In this document: one piece after another, positions 35,250-46,402 of the stretch
Layout: every line of letters starts with the position of its first letter
Position numbering within the stretch: position 1 is the first letter of the stretch
NCBI RefSeq assembly: GCF_006965545.2
Contig: NZ_CP041372.2
Location: 372,001 to 436,000, forward strand
DNA: 64,000 nucleotides
Source of the DNA: Paenalkalicoccus suaedae
GTDB lineage: Bacteria; Bacillota; Bacilli; Bacillales; Salisediminibacteriaceae
Direction: 5' to 3'
Translations under genes and position numbers: made by a program
Notes under the pieces: generated by a model
Seen by the model: only the letters and a program-made list of their open reading frames with translations
Database searches by the model: none
What the model was told of the DNA's origin: nothing

Positions 35250-35720
35250 ATGAAGTGGGTCTTTGTTGTTCTTCTATTTTTTATAGTTGGTTGTTCACAA
35301 AACGCAGAGGAAGAAGAGGTTGCGGAGGCGGCGCGAGTCATGCCACCTAATATATTGGTTGACAATTATACAACCTATCGAACTAGCAGTTGTTGGGATG
35401 GGGAAAACAAGCCGTGCATAGAGACAAAAGACATTCAAGAAGGATTGGAACAGAGAAGGGCAGATCCATTTGATATAGCTTCTAACGCCTCGCTTGCAAT
35501 TAATATAAGTCCGACTGAGTACGATATCGAATTTCCCGCGCCAAATCAAACAACCATTTTGTTAGACGGTACAGAAGAAGTTTTAACGTTTACTGGTTAT
35601 ACGGGAAGTATGAATGCTCCAAGTGAGCCTGGTACGTACTATTACGAAGCAGAAGCCACTTGGGATAATGAAGAAATTAGAGGAAAATCGATCTATCTGT
35701 TTGCCTTGCGAGTGAGGTAA
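35250..35720 (+). CDS. Hypothetical lipoprotein
   Basis: 156 residues. Signal peptide MKWVFVVLLFFIVGC with the lipid-modified Cys at residue 15, then an acidic linker EEEEVAEAARV. The mature part ends in GTYYYEAEATWDNEEIRGKSIYLFALRVR, which resembles beta-sandwich lipoprotein domains. ATG 35250 has AAAGGGGCG upstream. It is divergent from the secreted peptide gene and may share its control region. No family named. Confidence 0.8.
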   Translation: MKWVFVVLLFFIVGCSQNAEEEEVAEAARVMPPNILVDNYTTYRTSSCWDGENKPCIETKDIQEGLEQRRADPFDIASNASLAINISPTEYDIEFPAPNQTTILLDGTEEVLTFTGYTGSMNAPSEPGTYYYEAEATWDNEEIRGKSIYLFALRVR

Positions 35721-35732
35721 AGCGAGAGGGAT

Positions 35733-35768
35733 GCACTAGCCTACGATAATGTGGGCTGGTGCTTTTTT
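35733..35768 (+). terminator. Terminator of the lipoprotein gene
   Basis: GCACTAGCCTAC pairs with GTGGGCTGGTGC and is followed by TTTTTTGGG. Confidence 0.9.
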
Positions 35769-35808
35769 GGGTTGTTCTTGATAGAGACTGGGTTAATTAA
35801 GGGGGCTC

Positions 35809-35935
35809 GTACTATATGGAGAGAGGGTCGTGCTAAATATAGACGATGTTGTGCAAAAAGGAGAGCAGTTGGTGCAAAAATTAGAGGAGTCTGTGCAAAA
35901 ACAAGGACAAGTTGTACTAAATAAGAATCCTAGCT
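35809..35935 (+). repeat. GTGC-type array, 21-bp period (locus 4)
   Basis: Six heads GTACTATA, GTGCTAAA, GTGCAAAAA (three times) and GTACTAAA, each 21 bp apart. Since 21 is a multiple of three, a 62-codon ORF runs through it by chance. Confidence 0.9.
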
Positions 35936-36061
35936 CGCTTATTATCCATTATATAGAAAATAAAAACAATTATTTTACCAATAATATGAGACATATGATC
36001 ATTCTCGATCGTAACTAATAGAAAGCATCTCAGTAGTCTACTCACTAAGAAGGGGGTACTA

Positions 36062-36361
36062 ATGATAATGGAGATAATTATCGCGATTGTAGGGATCATT
36101 TTAATTGGTTTATTATTGAACTATTTAATGGGATATGGAAAAGGACGAATTGTCCTCGAATTAGAGGAATGGTACACAGATATAAATAAGCATAGTCAAG
36201 CAGTTGTTACGGCGCTTCGAGATGAAGGGCGAGATGTGCAGTATCAAGGTAATCGAGAATTCCTCATTGATGGCAAAACCTATCATTTAACAGAGCGTGC
36301 TGTTAGTACACCAGGACCTCCTATGCAACGGACGATCTTAGTTCCCGATAAAAAAGCATAA
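36062..36361 (+). CDS. Hypothetical single-TM protein (99 aa)
   Basis: One N-terminal membrane helix (MEIIIAIVGIILIGLLLNYLMGY), then a cytoplasmic-type part with LELEEWYTDINKHSQAVVTALRDEGRDVQYQGNREFLIDGKTYHLTERAVS. The second half looks like a small alpha-beta domain. No family recognised. AGAAGGGGG precedes ATG 36062; a second ATG is at 36068. Confidence 0.72.
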   Translation: MIMEIIIAIVGIILIGLLLNYLMGYGKGRIVLELEEWYTDINKHSQAVVTALRDEGRDVQYQGNREFLIDGKTYHLTERAVSTPGPPMQRTILVPDKKA

Positions 36362-36449
36362 ATCGATATGGAGAAGTGTCAAAACGTAACGACTGCGGAT
36401 TGGCGCTTTTTTGTTTTTTGCGACGTGAAAGAAGATGGGATACACCCTA

Positions 36450-36490
36450 ATAATAAAGAGCCTCTATCGCCAAAAGGCGATAGAGGCTCT
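36450..36490 (-). terminator. Terminator of katG
   Basis: A perfect 15-bp stem (AGAGCCTCTATCGCC and its complement) with an AAAA loop; on the minus strand TTTATTATTA follows. Confidence 0.93.
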
Positions 36491-36501
36491 AAGCAAGTGT
36501 C

Positions 36502-38827
<2,326 letters not shown>

Positions 38828-39114
38828 ATAAGATAAAAAAAGAAAAGCCAAACGCACAAAGTTTTCTGCATAAAAATAATTAGAAATCCTTCGTTACTCA
38901 AATGAATATCGAAAGCAGAAAGGTATTTGTTCATCGCTTTTCTAATCAACACGTTCATAACCACATACACCACTATTATACGCGTTTCCCTATAAAATGC
39001 GAGTAATAAGGCTTCTATAAATTATTGATTACAATCATGTAAATGAGAACTAAGGGAGGGTAGTCGACTCACATAACCATTCATGTGATAATGGAAAAAA
39101 GAGGAGGTATTACC

Positions 39115-39519
39115 ATGGAACAAACATCGTACGGTGGATTTTGGATAAGGCTTATAGCTTTTTTAATAGATGGGTTTATCCTTGCGGTACCCTTTATTAT
39201 CTACACGTATATTCAATTTGGAACGTATGAATATCGAAGTATAACTTCGGTTAACTTCTTATATGGGATTACTGGGCTTCTTTACTATGTGATTCTTCCA
39301 ACTACACCACTCCAAGCAACTTTTGGCAAGGCGATACTAGGCATGAAAATTACCTCTACTGATGGAGAACGTATTAGTGTATTGCGATCTTTAGGGCGAT
39401 ACATTTCACAATTTATAAGTGGCTTAATTTTTCTATTTGGCTTTATCATGATTGCGTTCATGAAGCGAAAAGAAGGACTACATGACCTACTAGCTAAGAC
39501 GTATGTGGTAAAGAAATAG
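39115..39519 (+). CDS. RDD family membrane protein
   Basis: 134 residues. The RDD domain starts YGGFWIRLIAFLIDGFILAVPF with the Arg and the Asp that name the family, continues TTPLQATFGKAILGMKITSTDGERISVLRSLGRY, and ends KRKEGLHDLLAKTYVV. Three to four membrane helices. Some RDD proteins have been linked to Na+(Li+)/H+ antiport; that is not established here. ATG 39115 has AGAGGAGG upstream; the frame opens 30 bases earlier. Confidence 0.88.
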   Translation: MEQTSYGGFWIRLIAFLIDGFILAVPFIIYTYIQFGTYEYRSITSVNFLYGITGLLYYVILPTTPLQATFGKAILGMKITSTDGERISVLRSLGRYISQFISGLIFLFGFIMIAFMKRKEGLHDLLAKTYVVKK

Positions 39520-39637
39520 TGAAGACTCATTATATAGAAGGAACTTGATTCTTAAAGAAATAGATCAACTAGTTATATGAACTTTCGTTAATAAAAGCCT
39601 CAGTTTAACGACAGATAACATCTCCATAAAACATAAT

Positions 39638-39665
39638 AAGGCGCCGACTCAAAAGTCGACGCCTT
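39638..39665 (-). terminator. Terminator of the membrane protein gene at 39689
   Basis: AAGGCGCCGACT pairs with AGTCGACGCCTT (one mismatch) around CAAA. The minus-strand exit is A/T-rich (ATTATG) with a modest T-run. Confidence 0.75.
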
Positions 39666-39688
39666 GTATTAATTATCTACTATATATT

Positions 39689-40738
39689 TTATCGACGCGC
39701 TACGGCGTTGTTTCTCGCAGTAGTAGCACCAATAATACCTGCGAATGATGTGAAGACAAGTGTTAAGATCATAGCCACGAATGCCCAGATCGATACTTGA
39801 GCGGCAGTGTCCGTTGCCTCTTCCGTCGATTCGCGTAGGTCTTGAATAGCAACCTCTAGCTCAGCGGCAGTTTGCTCAATGTTCACTTGAGCTGTTTCGA
39901 TTTGCTCGGATGTTGCTGTTGTAGCTTCATTTAATCCATCTACGATATTTTGTGTAGCTTCCTCCGCTTCTTGCTCAGAAAGATCTGTGTTCTCAGATAC
40001 AGCATTAGCAATTGCTTCTTCATCTACAGCATTATTAATTTCTTCAGCACGTGTCGCTAAAGAATCACCTAACTGTTCTATTTGTTGATCGAAGTTATCA
40101 GGGTTAACGGCAATCTCCTGCGCTGCAGCAAGGATTTCGTCCTGTACTTCGCTTAGTTCGTTTTGAAGGTACTCAGGCTGAAGCTCCGGGATGTCCGTGT
40201 CAGCTAAGATTTCCTCTACGTTTTGCTCTAATTCGCCAGTATCAACTTCACCAATGTTATCAACGACAGAATCAAAGCCTGATCCAATCGCATCACCAGC
40301 TGTGCCAGCAACAGTCGCAACACCAGATCCAGCTGCGCCACCTACTGTACCAACGACGGATCCAACTGCTTGGAACGTGTTAATTGTCGTAAAAGTAAGT
40401 AGTGCAAATAGTAAAACGATACCTGTTGCCCACGTTAGGAAACCGTGGATTAAACCAGCGCGTGAGGCACTGACACCTGCTACAAATCCCGCTAAAAACA
40501 GCGAAATAAGTAATGATAAGATCGCCCAAATAATTAAACCTACACCTACACCGTCAAATGGGTCGTTTGACGTCACATCTGTTACTCCTAAACCAATTGC
40601 TGATCCAATCAAGCTGAATGTGATTAACATCGCAAAAAATGTCACGATACCAGCGATGATTGCCCCCCAAGATATATTTCTTCCTGCAGCATCAGCCTCT
40701 GGGCTGAAGTGCGACATAAAACGTCTTCTCTCTCTCAT
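39689..40738 (-). CDS. Membrane protein with a long coiled-coil loop
   Basis: 349 residues. Three N-terminal helices (ISWGAIIAGIVTFFAMLITF, VGLIIWAILSLLISLFLAGFVAG, FLTWATGIVLLFALLTF), then about 185 residues that are acidic, Ala- and Gln-rich and helical (EEINNAVDEEAIANAVSENTDLSEQEAEEATQNIVDGL), then a last helix and a basic end. The loop would be extracellular or cytoplasmic depending on topology. The family occurs in other bacilli but I know no function. Start at 40738 (GGAG about 12 bases away) or 40717. Confidence 0.78.
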   Translation of the reverse strand: MRERRRFMSHFSPEADAAGRNISWGAIIAGIVTFFAMLITFSLIGSAIGLGVTDVTSNDPFDGVGVGLIIWAILSLLISLFLAGFVAGVSASRAGLIHGFLTWATGIVLLFALLTFTTINTFQAVGSVVGTVGGAAGSGVATVAGTAGDAIGSGFDSVVDNIGEVDTGELEQNVEEILADTDIPELQPEYLQNELSEVQDEILAAAQEIAVNPDNFDQQIEQLGDSLATRAEEINNAVDEEAIANAVSENTDLSEQEAEEATQNIVDGLNEATTATSEQIETAQVNIEQTAAELEVAIQDLRESTEEATDTAAQVSIWAFVAMILTLVFTSFAGIIGATTARNNAVARR

Positions 40739-40964
40739 ACATCATCATCTCCAAAATCAAAATCAATCTGGGCAAAACTTTTCCATGGAATATTGCTTGT
40801 TATTGCCAACTAGTTCGTTATATTTCCGCATCCGAGATACTTTAAACTATGCACTCATAACTTTTTTTACACGTACCCCTATGTGTTTATAACGTGCTTG
40901 TTAAATTTTTCTTACAGACACAAGGGATTCTGATACACTTGTCATAGAGAGGGGAACGACCATT

Positions 40965-41786
40965 TTGAAGAAAAAAATATTTATTTTTATACTCGGAATC
41001 GGGCTACTCAGCGCGTTTATTTACATTTCTAACAACGCTATTCAGACTACGTATGTGACGGTAGAATCAGACTCGTTAGCACCTGAATTCGATGACTATA
41101 AAATTGTGCATATCACCGATTTACATAATAAGCGATTCGGTCGTGAGCAACAGCGCCTCACGCGCCGTATTATCCGTGAAGAGCCTGATATCATCGTCTT
41201 TACAGGTGATTTGTTCGACCACAGGAAGGACGACCTAGAGGCTGGATTTGTACTGATGGAGCAGCTGGTCGCGATAGCGCCAACTTATTTTGTCACAGGT
41301 AATCACGAGTGGTCTGGCGGAATAATGGACGATCTCGAGGAGGAGCTTGCAGCCCTTAACGTCACTTTTTTAAGAAACGAGAGTCACACTCTTGAGCATG
41401 ATGGAGCTACGCTGTCACTGCTCGGGATAGATGATCCGCGTGGACTTACAGCAAGCCCAATAGACGTCCTCACAGATATGATGATAGACGTTGATACAGG
41501 AAGCTTCTCGATGTTATTGTCCCATCGTCCAGAGCTAATGGATGACTATGTGGATGCAGAAGTAAATCTTGTTTTTACTGGTCACGCGCATGGCGGACAG
41601 TTCCGACTGCCGTTCATAGGTGGATTAGTTGCACCTAATCAAGGATTATTCCCAGCATATACATCAGGTATTCACGAAGAAGCAGATACGTCCATGATTG
41701 TAAGTAGAGGACTCGGCAATAGTATTATTCCATTACGATTGTTTAACCGACCGGAGATCGTGTCGGTCACGCTTCGTTCGAAGTGA
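40965..41786 (+). CDS. Metallophosphoesterase (YkuE/YaeI-like)
   Basis: 273 residues. An N-terminal membrane anchor (IFIFILGIGLLSAFIYISN) is followed by the calcineurin-like domain: ITDLHNKRFG, VFTGDLFDHRKDD, VTGNHEW, LLSHRPE and VFTGHAHGGQFRLP, the complete set of metal ligands. Members hydrolyse UDP-diacylglucosamine or lipid-linked phosphodiesters; the substrate here is not known. The start is TTG, with AGAGGGGAACG upstream. Divergent from the coiled-coil membrane protein. Confidence 0.92.
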   Translation: MKKKIFIFILGIGLLSAFIYISNNAIQTTYVTVESDSLAPEFDDYKIVHITDLHNKRFGREQQRLTRRIIREEPDIIVFTGDLFDHRKDDLEAGFVLMEQLVAIAPTYFVTGNHEWSGGIMDDLEEELAALNVTFLRNESHTLEHDGATLSLLGIDDPRGLTASPIDVLTDMMIDVDTGSFSMLLSHRPELMDDYVDAEVNLVFTGHAHGGQFRLPFIGGLVAPNQGLFPAYTSGIHEEADTSMIVSRGLGNSIIPLRLFNRPEIVSVTLRSK

Positions 41787-41821
41787 TTATTATATCGATA
41801 TAATATAGGGGGTTTTACGAA

Positions 41822-42355
41822 ATGAAAGCGTTTCAATCAAAGCTAGGACTTTCTTATATTGTTCGTGAAGCAAAAGTGTCAGATTCAGAAGCGATACTTC
41901 CTATCACGGAACACGTGTTGAAAGAGGGCTTCGGGGTTTCGACACCTGAAGAATTCCATGGAGATGTTGAAGTAGAGCGAGAGTGGATCAAAGGATATAT
42001 CGAAGGAGAGCATCACAATCGCTTGTTTGTAGCAGAGCATGAAGGCGAGCTAATGGGACTCATTAACTTTGACTGTCCAAACAAGGCTAAGCTGCGTCAC
42101 CAAGGCTCGTTTGGGATGAGCGTGGCAACGAAGTGGCGCGGCCAAGGTGTTGGAGAAGCGCTCTTAGTCACCCTGTTAGAGTTTGCATCCGAGCATGCTT
42201 CCATCGACACTGTGCGACTGGATGTGCTTGCTACAAATGAACGTGCGATTCGCCTTTACGAAAAACTAGGCTTCGTGCATGAAGGGAGAAGAGTGCGTTT
42301 TGTCAAAACGGAGGCTGGATACGAGGATTTACTGCTGATGGCAAAGCATGTATGA
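41822..42355 (+). CDS. GNAT acetyltransferase
   Basis: 177 residues. CoA motif SVATKWRGQGVGEALLVTLLEFA and closing TVRLDVLATNERAIRLYEKLGFVHEGRRVRF. TAGGGGG precedes the ATG. Its end leads directly into copy B of the recurrent element, so this element may be in its 3' untranslated region. Substrate unknown. Confidence 0.9.
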   Translation: MKAFQSKLGLSYIVREAKVSDSEAILPITEHVLKEGFGVSTPEEFHGDVEVEREWIKGYIEGEHHNRLFVAEHEGELMGLINFDCPNKAKLRHQGSFGMSVATKWRGQGVGEALLVTLLEFASEHASIDTVRLDVLATNERAIRLYEKLGFVHEGRRVRFVKTEAGYEDLLLMAKHV

Positions 42356-42370
42356 GACGATTTAAAAGAC

Positions 42371-42510
42371 TAATTGCCATGTGCTACCGCCACGTGGGGG
42401 CTTTGAAAGTGGCAGTTGAGCAATTGAGGGTCCTTGTGTGGTGGACTGTGTATGTGGGGAGGACGTGTTTGGAGAAGTCAAACACAGAAACGGAGTTACC
42501 AAACACACCA
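42371..42510 (+). repeat. Recurrent intergenic element, copy B, with a short 21-bp array
   Basis: Landmarks as in copy C: TTGCCATGTGCTACCGCCAC, CACGTGGGGGCTTTG, GTGGCAGTTGAGCAATTGAG, GGGTCC and GGAGGACGTGTTTG. GCCAC/GTGGC and GTCC/GGAC can form stems. It ends with GAGAAGTCAAACACA (42472) and GAGTTACCAAACACA (42493), 21 bp apart. About 130 bases are nearly identical to copy C. Confidence 0.85.
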
Positions 42511-42523
42511 CTCCAAAAAACAC

Positions 42524-42552
42524 TTGCAATCATTTTACAGGTGTCGTATGAT
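42524..42552 (+). promoter_or_regulatory. Promoter of the thrS leader
   Basis: TTGCAA, 17 bases, TATGAT: a SigA-type promoter just before the first T-box. Confidence 0.75.
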
Positions 42553-42567
42553 CATACATAATTTAGA

Positions 42568-42808
42568 AATGGCAATGAGAAGGACATGAGCTACGATGCC
42601 GGTTATCAGAGAGGGAAGTGTTGCTGAGAGCTTCCTAACGCAGAATCGTTGTTTACCACCTTTAAGCCGTGCTTGGGAATACCCTAGTATCAAGCACCGT
42701 CGACGCAACGTTACCGCGCCAAAGCCACGTTTATTTTACGTGGGAATTTGGGTGGAACCACGAATGACTAGCATTCGTCCCTTTCATTAGGGACGGGTGT
42801 TTTTTTAT
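42568..42808 (+). promoter_or_regulatory. T-box leader 1 (threonine)
   Basis: A T-box riboswitch senses uncharged tRNA. The specifier region reads TTTACCACCTTTAAG (Thr codon ACC), the T-box sequence is TGGGTGGAACCACG near 42750, and the competing terminator pairs CATTCGTCCC (42772) with GGGACGGGTG, followed by seven T. Confidence 0.92.
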
Positions 42809-42815
42809 TTTTAAA

Positions 42816-43063
42816 AGAAAAAAAGCAATGACAAGGACACCTTTATTGGTTACGGCTTTACAGAGAAGGAGGCACTGCTGAGACCCTCCTAGCTTAGGAC
42901 TGATATGGACCACCTTTAAGCTATGTTGGGGAAACAATTGGAGTATCTGACATCGTCTATGCTACGTTACAGCACCAGAGTCGCAGCGCAACACGTGCGA
43001 GAACTTGGGTGGAACCACGAATCAAAGACATTCGTCCCTATTTAGGGATGCGTGTCTTTTTTT
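42816..43063 (+). promoter_or_regulatory. T-box leader 2 (threonine), in tandem
   Basis: A second full copy: specifier GGACCACCTTTAAGC (ACC), T-box TGGGTGGAACCACG at 43006-43019, terminator AGACATTCGTCCCTA with GGGATGCGTGTCT and a T-run to 43063. Two in series require two uncharged tRNAs for full read-through. Confidence 0.93.
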
Positions 43064-43086
43064 ATTTTAAAAAGGAGGAATTTGAC

Positions 43087-44991
43087 ATGATTCACGTACG
43101 ACTTCCAGACAATAACGTAAAAGAGGTACCAGTAAACACAACAGTAAAGGAGATCGTTGCAACCCTTCCAAGTAGCGTCCGTAAATCCGCTGTCGTTGCA
43201 GAGGTTAATGGACAACTAGTGGACCTGTCCACTAGTCTTCATAATCAAGACGATCTGCAGATCTTCTCTTCGGCTTCTGAAAATGGGGTGAATGTCCTGA
43301 GGCATACGGCTGCGCACGTTCTTGCGCAGGCAGTCCGCCGGTTGTACAAGGGTGTAAAGCTTGGGATAGGACCAGTTATCAACAATGGGTTTTACTATGA
43401 CGTGCAGCTTGAGCAAGGGTTGACGGAGTCGGACCTTCGTCATATTGAGAAGGAATTGAAACGGATTATGGCCTCTAATATGCCAATAGAGCGTCTTGAG
43501 GTTAGCAAAGAAGAGGCTATGGAGCGGTTTAAGGAGGAGCCGTTTAAGCTGAAGATTTTGGAGGGGATTGATGATGGTGTGTCTCTCTACGAGCAGGGGG
43601 AGTTTGTGGATGTGTGTAGAGGGCCCCATGCTCCGTCGACAGGAGCGGTAAAGCATGTGCAATTGACGCATGTGGCTGGTGCGTATTGGCGCGGGGATAA
43701 AGACCAGGCTGTGCTGCAGCGGATATATGGTGTGGCGTTTGCTACGAAGCAGGAGCTCGATGACTATTTGTTTTTGCGAGAGGAAGCAAAGAAGCGAGAT
43801 CATCGGAAGCTTGGGAAGGAGCTTGAGTTGTTTATGTTTTCGGAGGAGGCGCCGGGGATGCCGTTTTATTTGCCGAATGGGCAGGTGATTAGACAGGAGT
43901 TGATTGCGTTCTCGCGCGAGGAGCAGTCGCGAGCGTTTTATGACGAGGTGGCGACTCCGTCTCTGATGAATCAACGGCTTTGGGAGCAGTCGGGTCACTT
44001 TGATCACTATAAGGAGAATATGTATTTCTCCGAGGTGGATAAGGCGGCGTTTGCGTTAAAGCCGATGAACTGTCCGGGGCACATGCTTGTGTTTAAGCAC
44101 GGGTTTTACTCGTATCGGGATTTGCCGGTGCGAATGGCGGAGTATGGGCATGTGCATCGGCATGAGTTTAGTGGGGCGTTGAATGGGCTGTTGCGTGTCC
44201 GGTCGTTTTGTCAGGATGATGCGCACATTTTTGTGAGGGAGGATCAAATAGAGTCGGAGATTCGAGCGGTCATGGAGCTCATTGACCGGGTGTATACAAC
44301 GCTTGGATTTCGTTATTCGGTCGAGCTTTCGACTCGTCCAGAGGATTCTCTCGGTGATGATTCCTTGTGGGAGGCGTCCGAAGCGGCACTGGAACGTGTG
44401 TTGACGAATTCTGGTGTGGCGTATCAGCTTAATGAGGGTGATGGAGCGTTTTACGGGCCTAAAATCGACTTTCATATTAAGGATGCGCTGCGGCGGGAGC
44501 ACCAGTGCGCAACGATTCAGCTCGACTTTCAAATGCCAGAAAAATTTGATTTAAGCTATATAGATGAGCGCGGCGAACGCGTTCGTCCAGTGGTGATTCA
44601 TCGTGCGATTTTTGGTTCATTAGACCGGTTTTTTGGGATTTTGATAGAGCACTTTGCAGGTGCATTTCCACTGTGGCTTGCTCCGAAGCAGGTGAAGCTG
44701 ATTCCAGTTGCATCGGTGCATCAGGAGTACTGTGAAGAGCTAGCTCACGAGCTACGTGATGCAGGTGTTCGAGTTTCGGTTGACGGCCGAGAGGAAAAGC
44801 TAGGTTATCGGATGCGCGAATCGCAGCTTGCGAAGGTGCCGTATATACTTGTTGTAGGAGATGCAGAAGTAGCTGGTCGCTCTGTGCAGGTGAGGCGCTT
44901 TGGCGAGAAGAGCAGTGCGGCGATGGCGTTTGAGGAGTTTAAGCAGGGTGTTTCGGTTGAAATTCGGGAGCGGAGACTTCGGGGGAAGTGA
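43087..44991 (+). CDS. thrS: Threonyl-tRNA synthetase
   Basis: 634 residues with the normal order: TGS domain (1-62), editing-type domain (HTAAHVLAQAVRRLYKGVKLGIGP and HVAGAYWRGDKDQ), class II core with MNCPGHM, motif 2 GHVHRHEFSGALNGLLRVRSFCQDDAHIF and motif 3 HRAIFGSLDRFFGILIEH, then the anticodon domain from about 535. The zinc ligands Cys, His, His are kept. ATG 43087 has AAAAGGAGG upstream. Two T-boxes in series resemble the arrangement of thrZ. The centre of the gene uses codons ending in G or T much more than its ends do. Confidence 0.97.
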   Translation: MIHVRLPDNNVKEVPVNTTVKEIVATLPSSVRKSAVVAEVNGQLVDLSTSLHNQDDLQIFSSASENGVNVLRHTAAHVLAQAVRRLYKGVKLGIGPVINNGFYYDVQLEQGLTESDLRHIEKELKRIMASNMPIERLEVSKEEAMERFKEEPFKLKILEGIDDGVSLYEQGEFVDVCRGPHAPSTGAVKHVQLTHVAGAYWRGDKDQAVLQRIYGVAFATKQELDDYLFLREEAKKRDHRKLGKELELFMFSEEAPGMPFYLPNGQVIRQELIAFSREEQSRAFYDEVATPSLMNQRLWEQSGHFDHYKENMYFSEVDKAAFALKPMNCPGHMLVFKHGFYSYRDLPVRMAEYGHVHRHEFSGALNGLLRVRSFCQDDAHIFVREDQIESEIRAVMELIDRVYTTLGFRYSVELSTRPEDSLGDDSLWEASEAALERVLTNSGVAYQLNEGDGAFYGPKIDFHIKDALRREHQCATIQLDFQMPEKFDLSYIDERGERVRPVVIHRAIFGSLDRFFGILIEHFAGAFPLWLAPKQVKLIPVASVHQEYCEELAHELRDAGVRVSVDGREEKLGYRMRESQLAKVPYILVVGDAEVAGRSVQVRRFGEKSSAAMAFEEFKQGVSVEIRERRLRGK

Positions 44992-45150
44992 CTCACTGTG
45001 AGGAGTTTCACGCTGCATGATGTGACATGCAATTTGGAAGAAGTGACACGCAATAGAATGGATTTTGCAAGAAGTGACGAGCAATACGCGAGAAGCGACG
45101 CGCAATTCGGCAAGACCTATAAGAAGTGACGCGCAATTTACTCGGAAGTG
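44984..45150 (+). repeat. AGAAGTGAC-GCAAT array, alternating 21/31-bp spacing
   Basis: Heads AGAAGTGACACGCAAT, AGAAGTGACGAGCAAT and AGAAGCGACGCGCAAT lie at 45039, 45070, 45091 and 45122, giving 31, 21 and 31 bp, with weaker units at 44984 and 45018. It starts over the thrS stop codon and runs into element copy C. Confidence 0.88.
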
Positions 45151-45253
45151 CTAGTTGCCCTGTGCTACCGCCACGTGGGGGCTTTGAAAAGTGGCAGTTG
45201 AGCAATTGAGGGTCCTTGTGTGGTGGACTGGGTATGTGGGGAGGACGTGTTTG
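45151..45253 (+). repeat. Recurrent intergenic element, copy C
   Basis: Nearly identical to copy B from TGTGCTACCGCCAC through GGAGGACGTGTTTG. It is flanked on the left by the AGAAGTGAC array and on the right by the GAGAAGT-AACACA array. Confidence 0.87.
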
Positions 45254-45345
45254 GAGAAGTCAAACACAGAAACGGAGTTACCAAACACAGAATGCCAAAA
45301 ATGCCGAGAAACCAAACACGTAATCCGAGTTACCAAACACGCACC
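45254..45345 (+). repeat. GAGAAGT-AAACAC array, alternating 21/31-bp spacing (locus 4)
   Basis: Heads GAGAAGTCAAACAC, GAGTTACCAAACAC, GAGAAACCAAACAC and GAGTTACCAAACAC at 45254, 45275, 45306 and 45327, spaced 21, 31 and 21 bp. Confidence 0.88.
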
Positions 45346-45380
45346 TCCTAAAATAAACGTACCAACGTAACAAAACGCCA

Positions 45381-45411
45381 CAAAAAAGACCGCGCTAGAC
45401 GCGGTCTTTAC
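45381..45411 (-). terminator. Terminator of the gene at 45408
   Basis: On the minus strand TAAAGACCGCG pairs with CGCGGTCTTT and is followed by TTTTTTG. Confidence 0.88.
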
Positions 45412-45902
45412 TCATTTAACTGTGCTCCGCCAATACTTTCAACTTCGGTGGTTCCGTTTATCATTTCTTCGGTTATGAAGTAGGCGTGTGCGTAGTCTGG
45501 TTCATCATCAAAGACGACAAAGATGGCAGTTGATCTCGCAGTTCGCAGGTCATCGCGAATGTGCCAATCTCTATCTGGATGCTCGGCTTCTAGATGTGCT
45601 ACGAGCGTTTCCTGACGAGTTTCCTCCAACACATAAATGTCATAAGCGGGGCTTGCGACAAAAAAGTAGACGGATGTGATAAATCCGACAGTGAACACCG
45701 CGATGCTCGCTACTTGTAGTGGCTTTTTATCAGCGGGAAGCATGAAGTAACCGAGTACAAGTAGTCCCAGCAGGCCTAGGGAGATCGTAAAATATCCAGC
45801 CGTCACACTGCTGATCTGATCTCGGACAACTAGGAAAAAGATAAGTGACGTAATAATTAATAAACTAGCCATAATGGCTCCGATAATAGTGCGCTTGGAC
45901 AT
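45408..45902 (-). CDS. Hypothetical membrane protein with an extracellular tail
   Basis: 164 residues. Three helices (IIGAIMASLLIITSLIFFLVV, YFTISLGLLGLLVLGYFML, VASIAVFTVGFITSVYFFV), then about 85 polar residues ending EEMINGTTEVESIGGAQLNE. The plan, two or three helices then an acidic beta-rich tail, resembles the triplicated proteins at 53.7-55.8 kb, but I see no clear sequence match. ATG 45902 has AAAGGGGACAG upstream. Confidence 0.75.
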   Translation of the reverse strand: MSKRTIIGAIMASLLIITSLIFFLVVRDQISSVTAGYFTISLGLLGLLVLGYFMLPADKKPLQVASIAVFTVGFITSVYFFVASPAYDIYVLEETRQETLVAHLEAEHPDRDWHIRDDLRTARSTAIFVVFDDEPDYAHAYFITEEMINGTTEVESIGGAQLNE

Positions 45903-45991
45903 AAGCTGTCCCCTTTCCACAAAAATCACAGAGCTAGTATAGCATAAGTAGCCCTTTTAAAACATGTATGTGGGGTTTGGGGACGAGTAAC

Positions 45992-46402
45992 CTATCCCTT
46001 CTGCACATTCACCATCCAATGGATGCCAAATTGATCGACTAGCATGCCGTTAATATCTCCCCAAAACTGCTCTTCAAGTGGCATAGTAATCTCGCCGCCC
46101 TCAGCAAGCTGTTCGAAATAGCGCGTGAGCGTCTCGCGATCCGTTCCATTAATGGAGAGACTAACATTGTTGCCAAGCTTATGGGGTGGGCTGTACTGTG
46201 GGTGCGTGTCGCTCGCCATGAATGTGAGCGAATCGTTGCGTAAATTTGCATGGATAATTCGATCCTTGACCTCTTCTGGAGAGTCAGCAAACGCCTCCTC
46301 AAATGTCTGAAGATATAGCTCACCGCCAAAAACCTGGCGATAAAACTCCATTGCTTGCTTCGTCGTGCCATCAAAATTCAAATAAGCATTGATAATAGTC
46401 AT
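45992..46402 (-). CDS. VOC family protein, PhnB/YjdN-like
   Basis: 136 residues. YLNFDGTTKQAMEFYRQVFGGEL opens the domain, DRIIHANLRNDSLTFMASD follows, then EEQFWGDINGMLVDQFGIHWMVNV, the family's closing segment. Such PhnB-like proteins lack a clear substrate assignment. AAGAAGGG precedes the ATG. Confidence 0.9.
   Translation of the reverse strand: MTIINAYLNFDGTTKQAMEFYRQVFGGELYLQTFEEAFADSPEEVKDRIIHANLRNDSLTFMASDTHPQYSPPHKLGNNVSLSINGTDRETLTRYFEQLAEGGEITMPLEEQFWGDINGMLVDQFGIHWMVNVQKG

Noticed and set aside
40191-40892. A 233-codon plus-strand ORF rich in Pro, Ala and Thr
   Set aside because: It lies antisense to the coiled-coil membrane protein gene, whose own start and membrane plan are convincing.
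43216-44007. A 263-codon minus-strand ORF
   Set aside because: It is antisense to thrS and basic with no family features; an effect of G/T-rich codon use on the coding strand.
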